This document shows, in pieces, positions 32,359-38,482 of a stretch of DNA of 38,482 bases. This DNA comes from Actinacidiphila cocklensis. GTDB lineage: Bacteria > Actinomycetota > Actinomycetes > Streptomycetales > Streptomycetaceae. A model generated the notes under the pieces. It worked only from the letters and a program-made list of their open reading frames with translations. It was not told where the DNA came from and did not search any database. A program made the position numbers and the translations under genes. The stretch is taken from positions 1 to 38,482 of the forward strand of contig NZ_CAJSLV010000096.1 of assembly GCF_907177275.1 (NCBI RefSeq), in the 5' to 3' direction. The stretch's first letter is position 1. Each line of letters opens with the position of its first letter.

Positions 32359-32792
32359 GCCGCACCCAGGCGCGGCCGCGGGCGGCCTGTCGTGGAGACC
32401 GCCGACACGGAGTGCTGCCCTTGCCGAGCAGGAGATCAAGCCGCACAACGGCTGATGTCCCATGTGGAGCACCGGCCCGAGCTGCCGCTGCGTTGCATTC
32501 TGCAGGCGCTGATAGCGTCAACGCCGGCGCGCTTCTATCCACGGATCCCACGGTCCACGCAAGTAAGCGGGCAGTTTGGCCAATCCAGGGGAGGGGGGCT
32601 TCGGTCGGCTGCTTGCCGCCGTCGGTCGGTGCCGTCTACGACCTGGACACAGGCTTCATCCGGGTCGCGGAGGAGCCCGACGTCGTGAATTACGGCCCGG
32701 CGTTCAGCTGAACTCCGTGTTCCTTTGGTCAACAGAAGCTGTCACTGTCGGGTGAAACACTGCAGCGCATGACATCATGCAACGCTTTTCAT
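32359..32792 (+). other. 434-bp interval with only a doubtful tail
   Basis: An open stretch ends GAVYDLDTGFIRVAEEPDVV and NYGPAFS at the stop 32709-32711. GAVYDLDTG recalls the C-terminus of beta-carbonic anhydrases, but upstream codons are not convincing and no zinc ligands are present. Nothing else is visible. Confidence 0.3.
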
Positions 32793-33538
32793 ATGACGGC
32801 ACCGCGGGCACTGGCAGAGCCCGAGGTGCTTCGCACTCGGTTGGCCGCCGTTCGTACCGAGCTTCGACGCGTCCCTTGAACGACTGGGTGAAGGGGCTGC
32901 GTGCCCGGTTGGGCGAGGGCGAATCAGTGCCGTGGTTCGACCCTGCCTCGGGCGGCGTGGAAGCCCGGAGCCTCTTCCTGCTGGAAGCTACGGGTCAGAA
33001 GGCCGTGGGCGCTGAGGCCGAGCTGCGTCGCACAGGTAGCGGGATCATCTCGATCGACAACGACGACCCCACCGCGCGGAACTGCTGGATGTTGCGTGAT
33101 GAGGCAGACCTTCCGTACAGGGAGTCCGTGCACTGGAACGTGGTGCCGTGGTACCTCGGCACGGCCACCCGAATTGCCCCGGGGAAGTCCGAGATCCAGC
33201 GTGCCGCTATCTTCCTCCATGAGGTGATAGCGATGCTGCCCTCCCTGGAGGTCGTCGTTCCCATGGGGCGCAAGGCCCAAGCGGGATGGGCTATATACCA
33301 GGAACGCTTCGCCCCGAAGGTGCACACGCTTCCGACCTGGCATCCGAGCCCACGTGTGTTCGCGTCGCGTCCTGCCGCCCGACAGGAGATATTGGAGGTC
33401 CTGCAGCAGGCTGCGCGGCTGCTGGGCGTCGGGTGTGACTTTCAAGGCTCTGCCTCCTGTGGCTTCTATCGATTGGCCGCCCGACGCCCTACGACGACTC
33501 AGCTGCCAATGAGGAACTGCGACTCGATCGCTCTGTAG
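32793..33538 (+). pseudogene. uracil-DNA-glycosylase-like protein, frameshifted
   Basis: ATG 32793 opens MTAPRALAEPEVLRTRLAAV and RTELRRVP, which hits a stop at about 32877. One base more there joins it to LNDWVKGLRARLGEGESVPW in the next frame. That continues through the family's ALFLLEATGQKA-type strand, SIDNDDPTARN, HWNVVPWYLGTA and TLPTWHPSPRVF (His of the glycosylase motif). This is a UDG-superfamily (family 4/5-like) domain of the kind annotated in Streptomyces as uracil-DNA glycosylase. The last 40 residues after AARLLGVGCD look foreign. DNA base-excision repair would be the role if functional. Confidence 0.72.
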
Positions 33539-33599
33539 GGAATCCACAGCAAAGTCGTCCGTCGGGAGGCACCAGCATCCCACCGCACGGAGGCACCAC

Positions 33600-33805
33600 A
33601 TGGCCGCGATATGGGTTGGCATCGGCGCGGGCAAGACCCACCACTACTGCGTCGCGATCGAGGAGAGCGGCCGTCAGGTGCTGTCACGACGCATCGCCCC
33701 CGCGAGTTGGTCCAGCCCAGCGGGGATGGGTGATGATGGCGCAGCAGGCACGGTCTCCCGCTGTGGTGATCAGCGAACTCGACACTCCATGCGCGTGTCC
33801 TGCTG
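33600..33805 (+). pseudogene. IS110-family transposase N-terminal stub
   Basis: MAAIWVGIGAGKTHHYCVAI and EESGRQVLSRRIA match the first 35 residues of IS110/IS116 (DEDD) transposases, including the first catalytic acid position, where Asp in G-I-D-A-G-K is replaced by Gly (GIGAGK). After that the sequence is unrelated. From 33806 to 34214 I see no gene; a CCGCGGCC/GGCCGCGG hairpin lies near 33897-33917. Confidence 0.65.
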
Positions 33806-34214
33806 AAGCATCACGAATCAACGGCACGGCCGAGTTGGGGCATCAGACCTATAACGGCTACAACGGGCCGACCGCGAGAACGACGGAGCCCTGGTCCCGC
33901 GGCCTTTCCGGCCGCGGGGCGCCGCAACGACCAGGACCCGCTGTTCGGCTCAAGCGGTACCCAGGGTGGACCAACCATACGAAGGGCTCGGCAGCTTCCA
34001 GGCAAGCAGGCAGGGTGCCTTGAGCGTTGACCGACGGTGTCGGCATGGCCGCCGACACCACCTCGCTGTACTGCCGCGTTGCCGCCCGTAGGCACACGTC
34101 GGGCACCGTGCTTCCGTCCGAGGCCATTATCGCCGACGACGAGCTCGCGGTGACGAGGCCGGCGATCCTCGCGAATGTACTGCCCGCTCAGGGCGTCGGG
34201 TGGTGTTTGCAGCC

Positions 34215-34517
34215 TTATGGAGTGTCCATCGGGATGTTCAGGGTGACGGTGCCTCGCAGGTCCAGCCAGGTGTTCCCGGGGGAGCGCACGATGCGCAGCA
34301 CCACTTCGCCGCAGGAGGGGCAGCGTGCCACCAGCGCCGGTGGGCGGCCGTAGACCCGCAAGGTGGCGACAGCGCCGGTACTGTCGCAGCGTGCGCAGCG
34401 GGACATCGCGGCGGTCAGGTCGACCGCGAAGATTTCGGAGAGCGGCCCCGCGAGCACGTTGCCGTCCTGGTAGGCATCCTGGACACCGTTTGCCGCTGTC
34501 CCGCTGGTGGGGTCCAT
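34215..34517 (-). CDS. DUF6510-type zinc-ribbon protein
   Basis: The 100-aa protein carries two CxxC pairs, CARC (about 41-44) and CPSC (about 67-70), forming a zinc ribbon around AVATLRVYGRPPALVARCPS. The rest (NVLAGPLSEIFAVDLTAAMS at the start, NTWLDLRGTVTLNIP at the end) is typical of DUF6510. The ATG lies one base after the stop of the flavin reductase gene, so the two are cotranscribed. A chaperone or electron-transfer accessory role is inference from context. Confidence 0.7.
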   Translation of the reverse strand: MDPTSGTAANGVQDAYQDGNVLAGPLSEIFAVDLTAAMSRCARCDSTGAVATLRVYGRPPALVARCPSCGEVVLRIVRSPGNTWLDLRGTVTLNIPMDTP

Positions 34518-34518
34518 G

Positions 34519-35274
34519 TCATCCTCCGCTGGGGCCGAAGCGTTCGGTACGGATCCGGTCCGGGTGGTGGCCGAGCGCCACCAGCATCCCGGCGGCCGCC
34601 TCCACGAAGCCGGTGGGCCCGCAGACGTAACAGGTCGGCTCGAAGTCGGCGGGCCAGCCCCACCGCACCAGATCGTCGGGCGTCAGCCGCCCGGCGGGCC
34701 GGGCCCAGTCGTCGGGTGTCCCGCGGGTGTAGACCCAGGTCGTGTCGAGGCCGGGCGCGCCCCGGTCGAGTTCGGGTCCGTACAGCCGGTCGGCGGGGTC
34801 GCGCACCGAGTACAGCAGCCGGAACGGCACCCTGCTCCCGATCATGCCGCGGACCCGGATCATCGACATCAGCGGGACCACGCCGGAGCCACCCGCGATC
34901 AGCAGCACAGGCTCCAGCTGTTCCGGCCGCCAGACGAACCAGCCGCCGACCGGGCCGCGGATCTCCACCGCGTCGCCGACCATCAGGTCGTCCGCGAGAT
35001 ACGGCGACACCTCGCCGTCGGGCACGCGCTGGACGGTCAGTTCGACCCGGTCGGCGTCGGGCGCTGAGGCGATGGAATAGCTGCGCTGGGTGCTGTAGCC
35101 GTCCTCGGCGGTCAGCCGTACGTCGACGTGCTGGCCGGGCAGGTGGCCGGCCCAGCCGGGGAGGTCGAAGGCGAGGGTCTGCGCCGTCGGCGACTCCTCC
35201 CGCCGCTCGATCAGTGCCGCGGCCTGCCAGCGCAGCCGCGTCGCTAGTCGCCCTGATACCGCTGTTCGCGCCAT
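34519..35274 (-). CDS. FAD/NAD(P)-binding ferredoxin-reductase-type oxidoreductase
   Basis: The 251-aa protein has the FNR fold: flavin motif RSYSIASAP (Arg64-Ser67), GEVSPYLADDLMVGDAVEIR with GPVGGWF, the pyridine-nucleotide loop LLIAGGSGVVPLMSMI (Gly128-Gly131), and CYVCGPTGFVEAA near the C-terminus. No 2Fe-2S domain is attached. ATG 35274 sits 31 bp inside the end of the molybdopterin oxidase gene, so the genes are coupled. It would pass electrons from NAD(P)H through FAD to (or from) that partner. The frame is open further upstream but that part is the shadow of the oxidase gene. Confidence 0.85.
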   Translation of the reverse strand: MARTAVSGRLATRLRWQAAALIERREESPTAQTLAFDLPGWAGHLPGQHVDVRLTAEDGYSTQRSYSIASAPDADRVELTVQRVPDGEVSPYLADDLMVGDAVEIRGPVGGWFVWRPEQLEPVLLIAGGSGVVPLMSMIRVRGMIGSRVPFRLLYSVRDPADRLYGPELDRGAPGLDTTWVYTRGTPDDWARPAGRLTPDDLVRWGWPADFEPTCYVCGPTGFVEAAAGMLVALGHHPDRIRTERFGPSGG

Positions 35275-35843
35275 GGGTCTCCGTACTCGTGGTAACCGGC
35301 ACTCTCCCAGAATCCCGCCTCGTCCTCCAGCATCAGCTGGATCCCGCTCACCCACTTGGCCGACTTCCACAGGTACAGGTGCGGAACCAGCAGCCGGGCC
35401 GGGCCGCCATGCTCGGCCGCGAGTTCCTCGCCGTCGTAGCGATGCGCGATCCACGCCTTGCCGTCGAGCAGGTCCTCCAGCGGAAGGTTGGTGGTGTAGC
35501 CACCGTAGGAGTGGACGAGCGCGAACTCCGCTTCGGTCTCGACGTCTTCGAGCAGCACGTCGAGCGAAACGCCCTCCCAGTGCGTGCCGAACTTGGACCA
35601 CTTCGTCACACAGTGCAGGTCCACCGTCGGGCGCTCGGCGGGCAGTGCCATCAGCCGGCCCCAGTCCCATTGGTGCCGGGCACCGCTCTCGGTCGTGACC
35701 GTGAACTTCCAGTCGTCACGGCTCACCCTGGGTGTGGGACCCGCCGACAGCACCGGGAAATCGAAGGTCTCGTACTGTCCGGGCGGAAGCTTGCGGCCCG
35801 GATCGGGCTTCCTGCCATGGAACCCCCGGGAAATAATGGGCAT
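35244..35843 (-). CDS. sulfite-oxidase-like molybdopterin oxidoreductase
   Basis: The 199-aa protein is a single SUOX-fold domain of the YedY/MsrP-like group. Cys78 in VDLHCVTKWSKFG is the thiolate ligand of molybdenum. Other signatures are LVHSYGGYTTNLPLEDLL, AWIAHRYDGEELAAEHGGPA and LYLWKSAKWVSGIQLM. No twin-arginine signal is present, so unlike MsrP it stays in the cytosol. It heads an operon with an FNR-type reductase and DUF6510. The physiological substrate (an S- or N-oxide) is not predictable. ATG 35843 starts MPIISRGFHGRKPDPGRKLP. The 261-bp interval to 36104 is its promoter region with no gene. Confidence 0.85.
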   Translation of the reverse strand: MPIISRGFHGRKPDPGRKLPPGQYETFDFPVLSAGPTPRVSRDDWKFTVTTESGARHQWDWGRLMALPAERPTVDLHCVTKWSKFGTHWEGVSLDVLLEDVETEAEFALVHSYGGYTTNLPLEDLLDGKAWIAHRYDGEELAAEHGGPARLLVPHLYLWKSAKWVSGIQLMLEDEAGFWESAGYHEYGDPWREQRYQGD

Positions 35844-36104
35844 GGTGTTCCGCCTCTCTGAGGATGCTGCTGTCCGGCCGCGGGTCTGTTCCGGTCGGCC
35901 AGGCCCGTTCCGGGGTCGTCATGTGGGAGCGCACGGACGACCCACGGTGTATCGATGCCTTACGCACTGATGATGGCAGCACGACGACGGTCCGCGCTCT
36001 CGTCACACGCCCCCGACTCGTATCCATGTGAGAGATGTGTGCGGCCGGCCAGCGCAGTAGGAACACCTCCGGCGGACGGACACCCACCCAGGGCGAATGC
36101 GTTC

Positions 36105-36838
36105 TCAGGTAGCGAGATCGAGCAGGGCGGTGGCGTGCTCGGGGCGTGATCGGTAGTGGTCGGTCGCGGCGGCGATGTTGGTCCAGCCGGCCTGGCGCAC
36201 GAGGCCGATGGCCATGTTGCGCATGGTGGCTGTGGCGCGCGGCGCGGTGCCGGTGCGCACGCGCGAGGGGTCTTCGCCGTAGGCCACGTCTCGGACCTGC
36301 AGCGGGATCCGGTCCCAGGGCAGCTTCTTGAGTTGCTTGCGGAGCTTCTTCTGGTTGCCCTTGGCGACCAGAAGGTAGTGGCCGCCGGCGGCGATGACGT
36401 GCTCGGCGTGGGCGCGCTGGCTGTGGAGTGCGTCGGCGGTGACGACCGTGCCGTGCAGGTAAATGCGGTCCAACAGCGGGGCGAACGCGGGGATCTCGTT
36501 TCTCTTGGCGGGGATCTGGCGCTGGGCGATGACGGTCCCGGTGGTGTGCAGGGCGGCTGCGAGCAGGTAGACGGCCTTGTTGTTGCTCGTGCGTGAGCCG
36601 TGTACGGCTTTGCCGTCGATGGCCAGGCCGACCAGGGTGTCCCCGGGCTCGTCGGCCGGGTCGCGGGCGTAGTGGGCGAGCCAGGTGCTGATGGCGTCGT
36701 CCAGGGCGTCGCCGTCCAGGCGGACCAGCAGCCGTCCCAGGGTGGTGGTGTCCGGAGTGGTGCGGGTGAGGCCGAGGCGCGTGCGCAGTTCGATGTCGCT
36801 GTCGGCGGCGAAGCGGGCGGGTCTGCCGCACGATCGGG
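36105..36838 (-). pseudogene. ISAs1-family transposase, truncated and internally deleted
   Basis: Surviving blocks are GRPARFAADSDIELRTRLGL, TTTLGRLLVRLDGDALDDAI, GLAIDGKAVHGSRTSNNKAV (first catalytic Asp), LHGTVVTADALHSQRAHAEH (second Asp) and LLVAKGNQKKLRKQLKKLPW. The frame jumps directly to RDVAYGEDPSRVRTGTAPRA and MRNMAIGLVRQAG. Family members have about 80-100 residues between those last two blocks, so an in-frame deletion has occurred. The N-terminus is cut at 36838 by the adjoining IS3 element. Confidence 0.78.
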
Positions 36839-36887
36839 TGACGTCTGAACTGGCTTGCCCTGTGAGGCGGGTGGGAAGGATGTCGCT

Positions 36888-37196
36888 GTGCCAAAGCCTT
36901 ATCCGGAAGAGTTCCGCGAGGATGTCGTGCGGGTCGCGAGGAACCGCGGTCCGGGCGTGACAGTCGAGCAGGTGGCTGCCGACTTCGGAGTCCACGCGAT
37001 GACGCTGTTCAAGTGGATGCGCCGCGCGGACATCGACGAGGGGACAAAGCCCGGAACGACCAGTCAAGAGAGCGCGGAACTACGGGAAGCACGTCGGCGG
37101 ATCAAGCTGCTGGAGCAGGAGAACGAGGTCCTGCGCCGGGCCGCGGCCTACCTGTCGCAGGCGCATCTGCCGGGAAAAGGGTCTACCCGCTCGTGA
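36888..37196 (+). CDS. IS3-family transposase OrfA
   Basis: The 102-aa protein has the HTH_Tnp_1 domain (YPEEFREDVVRVARNRGPGV, EQVAADFGVHAMTLFKWMRR) and a leucine-zipper helix (LREARRRIKLLEQENEVLRR) for multimerisation. GTG 36888 follows GGAAGG. Near its end is the slippery heptamer at 37172-37178, and its stop overlaps the OrfB GTG (GTGA at 37193-37196). Confidence 0.88.
   Translation: MPKPYPEEFREDVVRVARNRGPGVTVEQVAADFGVHAMTLFKWMRRADIDEGTKPGTTSQESAELREARRRIKLLEQENEVLRRAAAYLSQAHLPGKGSTRS
37172..37178 (+). other. -1 frameshift heptamer G-GGA-AAA
   Basis: In the OrfA frame the codons are CCG GGA AAA GGG. The heptamer fits the X-XXY-YYZ rule, and a -1 slip gives the fused sequence PGK-RVYPLVKELA that continues directly into OrfB. 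Confidence 0.6.
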
Positions 37197-38050
37197 AGGA
37201 GCTGGCCACCGGCGGGGTTCCCGTCACGGTCACGTGCCGGGTCCTGAAGCTCGCCAGAGCGCCCTACTACCGATGGCTGGAGCGGCCGGTGACCGACGCC
37301 GCGGTCGAGCAGGCGTATCGCGCGAACGCGTTGTTCGACGCCCACCGCGAGGACCCGGAGTTCGGCTACCGCTTCCTGGCCGACGAGGCACGCGCCGTGG
37401 GAGCCGGCATGGCCGATCGGACAGCGTGGCGGATCTGCCGGGACAACCGCTGGTGGAGCGTGTTCGGCAAGAAACGCGGCAGGGCAAAGAAGGCCGGACC
37501 GCCGGTGCACGACGACCTCGTCCGCCGCGACTTCACCGCGACCGGCCCGAACCGGTGCTGGCTCACCGACATCACCGAACATGCCACGGGAGAGGGGAAG
37601 CTGTATCTCTGCGCGGTCAAGGACGTCTTCAGCAAGAGGATCGTGGGCTACTCCATCGGTGATCGGATGAAGTCCCGTCTGGCCGTCGCGGCCCTGGACA
37701 ACGCGGTGGCCCGACGTGGACACGTCGCCGGGTGCATCCTGCACAGCGATCGCGGGTCGCAATTCCGGTCCCGGAAATTCGTCCGAGCGCTCGACCTGCA
37801 TCGCATGGCCGGCTGGATAGGGAGGGTCGGGGCGGCCGGCGACAACGCGGCCATGGAGTCCTTCTTCAGCCTGCTGCAGAAGAACGTCCTCGACCGCCGG
37901 TCATGGGCCACCCGGCAGGAACTGCGGATCGCGATCGTGACCTGGATCGAGCGGACCTATCACCGACGCCGCAGACAAGCCTCACTCGGTCGGCTGACCC
38001 CCGTCGAATACGAGTCCGTCATGACGACACAGGCCCTCGAGGCCGCGTGA
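37193..38050 (+). CDS. IS3-family transposase OrfB (integrase core)
   Basis: The protein has the HTH_21 region (YRANALFDAHREDPEFGYRF) and the complete rve DDE core: Asp in CWLTDITEHATG, Asp in GCILHSDRGSQFRSRKF, Glu in DNAAMESFFSLLQKNVL. It ends with RRRQASLGRLTPVEYES. It can be made as an OrfAB fusion by -1 frameshifting at 37172 or alone from GTG 37193, which overlaps the OrfA stop. All catalytic residues are present and no internal stop is seen, so this is the most intact transposase in the window. Confidence 0.9.
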   Translation: MKELATGGVPVTVTCRVLKLARAPYYRWLERPVTDAAVEQAYRANALFDAHREDPEFGYRFLADEARAVGAGMADRTAWRICRDNRWWSVFGKKRGRAKKAGPPVHDDLVRRDFTATGPNRCWLTDITEHATGEGKLYLCAVKDVFSKRIVGYSIGDRMKSRLAVAALDNAVARRGHVAGCILHSDRGSQFRSRKFVRALDLHRMAGWIGRVGAAGDNAAMESFFSLLQKNVLDRRSWATRQELRIAIVTWIERTYHRRRRQASLGRLTPVEYESVMTTQALEAA

Positions 38051-38161
38051 CCAAACCTGTCACCCAACCCTGCACCAGACCCCCCGTCATCGCCTCGGCG
38101 AGCCTGAGGGCTTGCAGCGGATCAAGGTGTTGCTTCCCGTCCTGGCTGTCGTTGTTGTGGT

Positions 38162-38482
38162 ATGCGCATCCCGGACGAGACTCGTGACCAACTTGCCCTG
38201 AAGTTCGCGGTGTTGTTCCCGCATCTGGACGAGCGGCAGCGGCGGTTGCTGATGGCCGCGGAGGCGAGGGCTCTGGGCCATGGCGGCGTCCGGGCCGTCG
38301 CGCGGGCCGCGGCGATAAGCGAGACCACTGTTCGCCGGGGCGTGTTCGAGATCGAGGCCGGCGAGGCACCCTTGGGACGGGTGCGACGGCCGGGCGGAGG
38401 TCGCAAGCGGATCTCCGTCCTCGACCACGGCCTGCGCCCGGCCCTGCTGGCGCTGGTCGAGCCGGACGAGCGCGGAGACCCG
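38162..38482 (+). CDS. ISAzo13-family transposase, N-terminal part (runs off window)
   Basis: The open frame from ATG 38162 to the window edge (107 codons, no stop) gives DETRDQLALKFAVLFPHLDE, RQRRLLMAAEARALGHGGVR, VARAAAISETTVRRGVFEIE and GRVRRPGGGRKRISVLD. This helix-turn-helix start is characteristic of ISAzo13 transposases; the DDE part would lie beyond the right edge. It starts 72 bp after the end of the IS3 element. Whether it is complete cannot be told. Confidence 0.8.
   Translation, partial: MRIPDETRDQLALKFAVLFPHLDERQRRLLMAAEARALGHGGVRAVARAAAISETTVRRGVFEIEAGEAPLGRVRRPGGGRKRISVLDHGLRPALLALVEPDERGDP

Larger units (their letters stand above)
36839..38089 (+). mobile_element. IS3-family insertion sequence, about 1.25 kb
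   Basis: The element begins TGACGTCTGAACTGG beside the truncated ISAs1 gene and ends near 38089, where the reverse strand reads TGACGGGGGGTCTGG. The ends form only a weak inverted repeat and no target duplication is evident, so the boundaries are approximate. It carries orfA and orfB joined by a frameshift signal. Confidence 0.6.

Noticed and set aside
33897..33917. CCGCGGCC-TTT..GGCCGCGG hairpin as a terminator
   Set aside because: No gene ends next to it and no T tract follows; it may be part of an IS110 end.
35716..36894. A 392-codon minus-strand frame rich in Arg, His and Pro
   Set aside because: Biased composition without family motifs; it overlaps the ISAs1 gene in another frame and the start of the molybdopterin oxidase.
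1..38482. CRISPR arrays or phage structural genes
   Set aside because: No regularly spaced short repeats, Cas-like proteins or phage head/tail proteins were seen.

Overview
The window reads as Streptomyces or a close actinomycete. GC is very high, the third codon position is almost always G or C, GTG starts are common, and the protein families are typical of that genus: a secreted S33 peptidase, a NarL-type two-component pair, a Hanks kinase with an outer sensor domain, an FG-GAP secreted protein, and DUF805 and DUF6510 proteins. Roughly a third of the window is insertion-sequence (IS) material from at least nine families (IS256, IS701, IS5, IS630, IS481-like, IS3, IS110, ISAs1, ISAzo13). Most copies are truncated or frameshifted. 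This fits a linear-chromosome arm, an accessory island or a plasmid, not a conserved core.

Layout. 1-850: IS256 and IS701 remnants. 961-5423: secreted peptidase divergent from a histidine kinase/response regulator pair, then an unrecognised gene. 5478-9240: an eroded integrative-element zone. It holds two copies of the 3' half of a tRNA-Pro(GGG) gene (5718-5762, 9080-9122), a leftover of an integrase 5' end, paired GGGGACC repeats, and a methyltransferase plus IS630 transposase enclosed by a perfect 26-bp inverted repeat (6287-8358). 9275-10266: an IS481-like element that cuts a DUF347 gene. 10267-14156: three DUF347 membrane-protein genes (one remnant, one intact, one frameshifted) around a ZIP metal transporter, with a DtxR-type iron box and a separate palindromic operator. 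14256-19100: IS debris, a Ser/Thr kinase, an IS5 tail coupled to a coiled-coil protein, and a secreted FG-GAP protein. 19415-23657: mostly broken genes, a second integrase 5' fragment, and an IS3 element. 23672-32358: a transport block with a COG0701 permease under a CsoR-like palindrome, a STAS-like protein, an overlapping operon CPA1 antiporter - CBS protein - NhaD/ArsB-type carrier, an SGNH hydrolase and an APC-type permease. 32793-35843: a frameshifted uracil-DNA-glycosylase-like gene, an IS110 stub, and a three-gene redox unit (molybdopterin oxidase, flavin reductase, DUF6510 zinc ribbon). 36105-38482: an ISAs1 remnant cut by an IS3 element with a visible -1 frameshift signal, then the start of an ISAzo13 transposase.

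Functional theme (inference). The non-mobile cargo leans to metal and ion handling at the membrane: ZIP, DUF347, COG0701 permease, CPA1 and NhaD antiporters, APC permease. Three metal-regulator-like operators support this. I found no CRISPR array, no rRNA, no complete tRNA and no recognisable biosynthetic cluster. Many frameshifts lie at short homopolymers, so pseudogene decay and sequencing error cannot be separated from this sequence alone.
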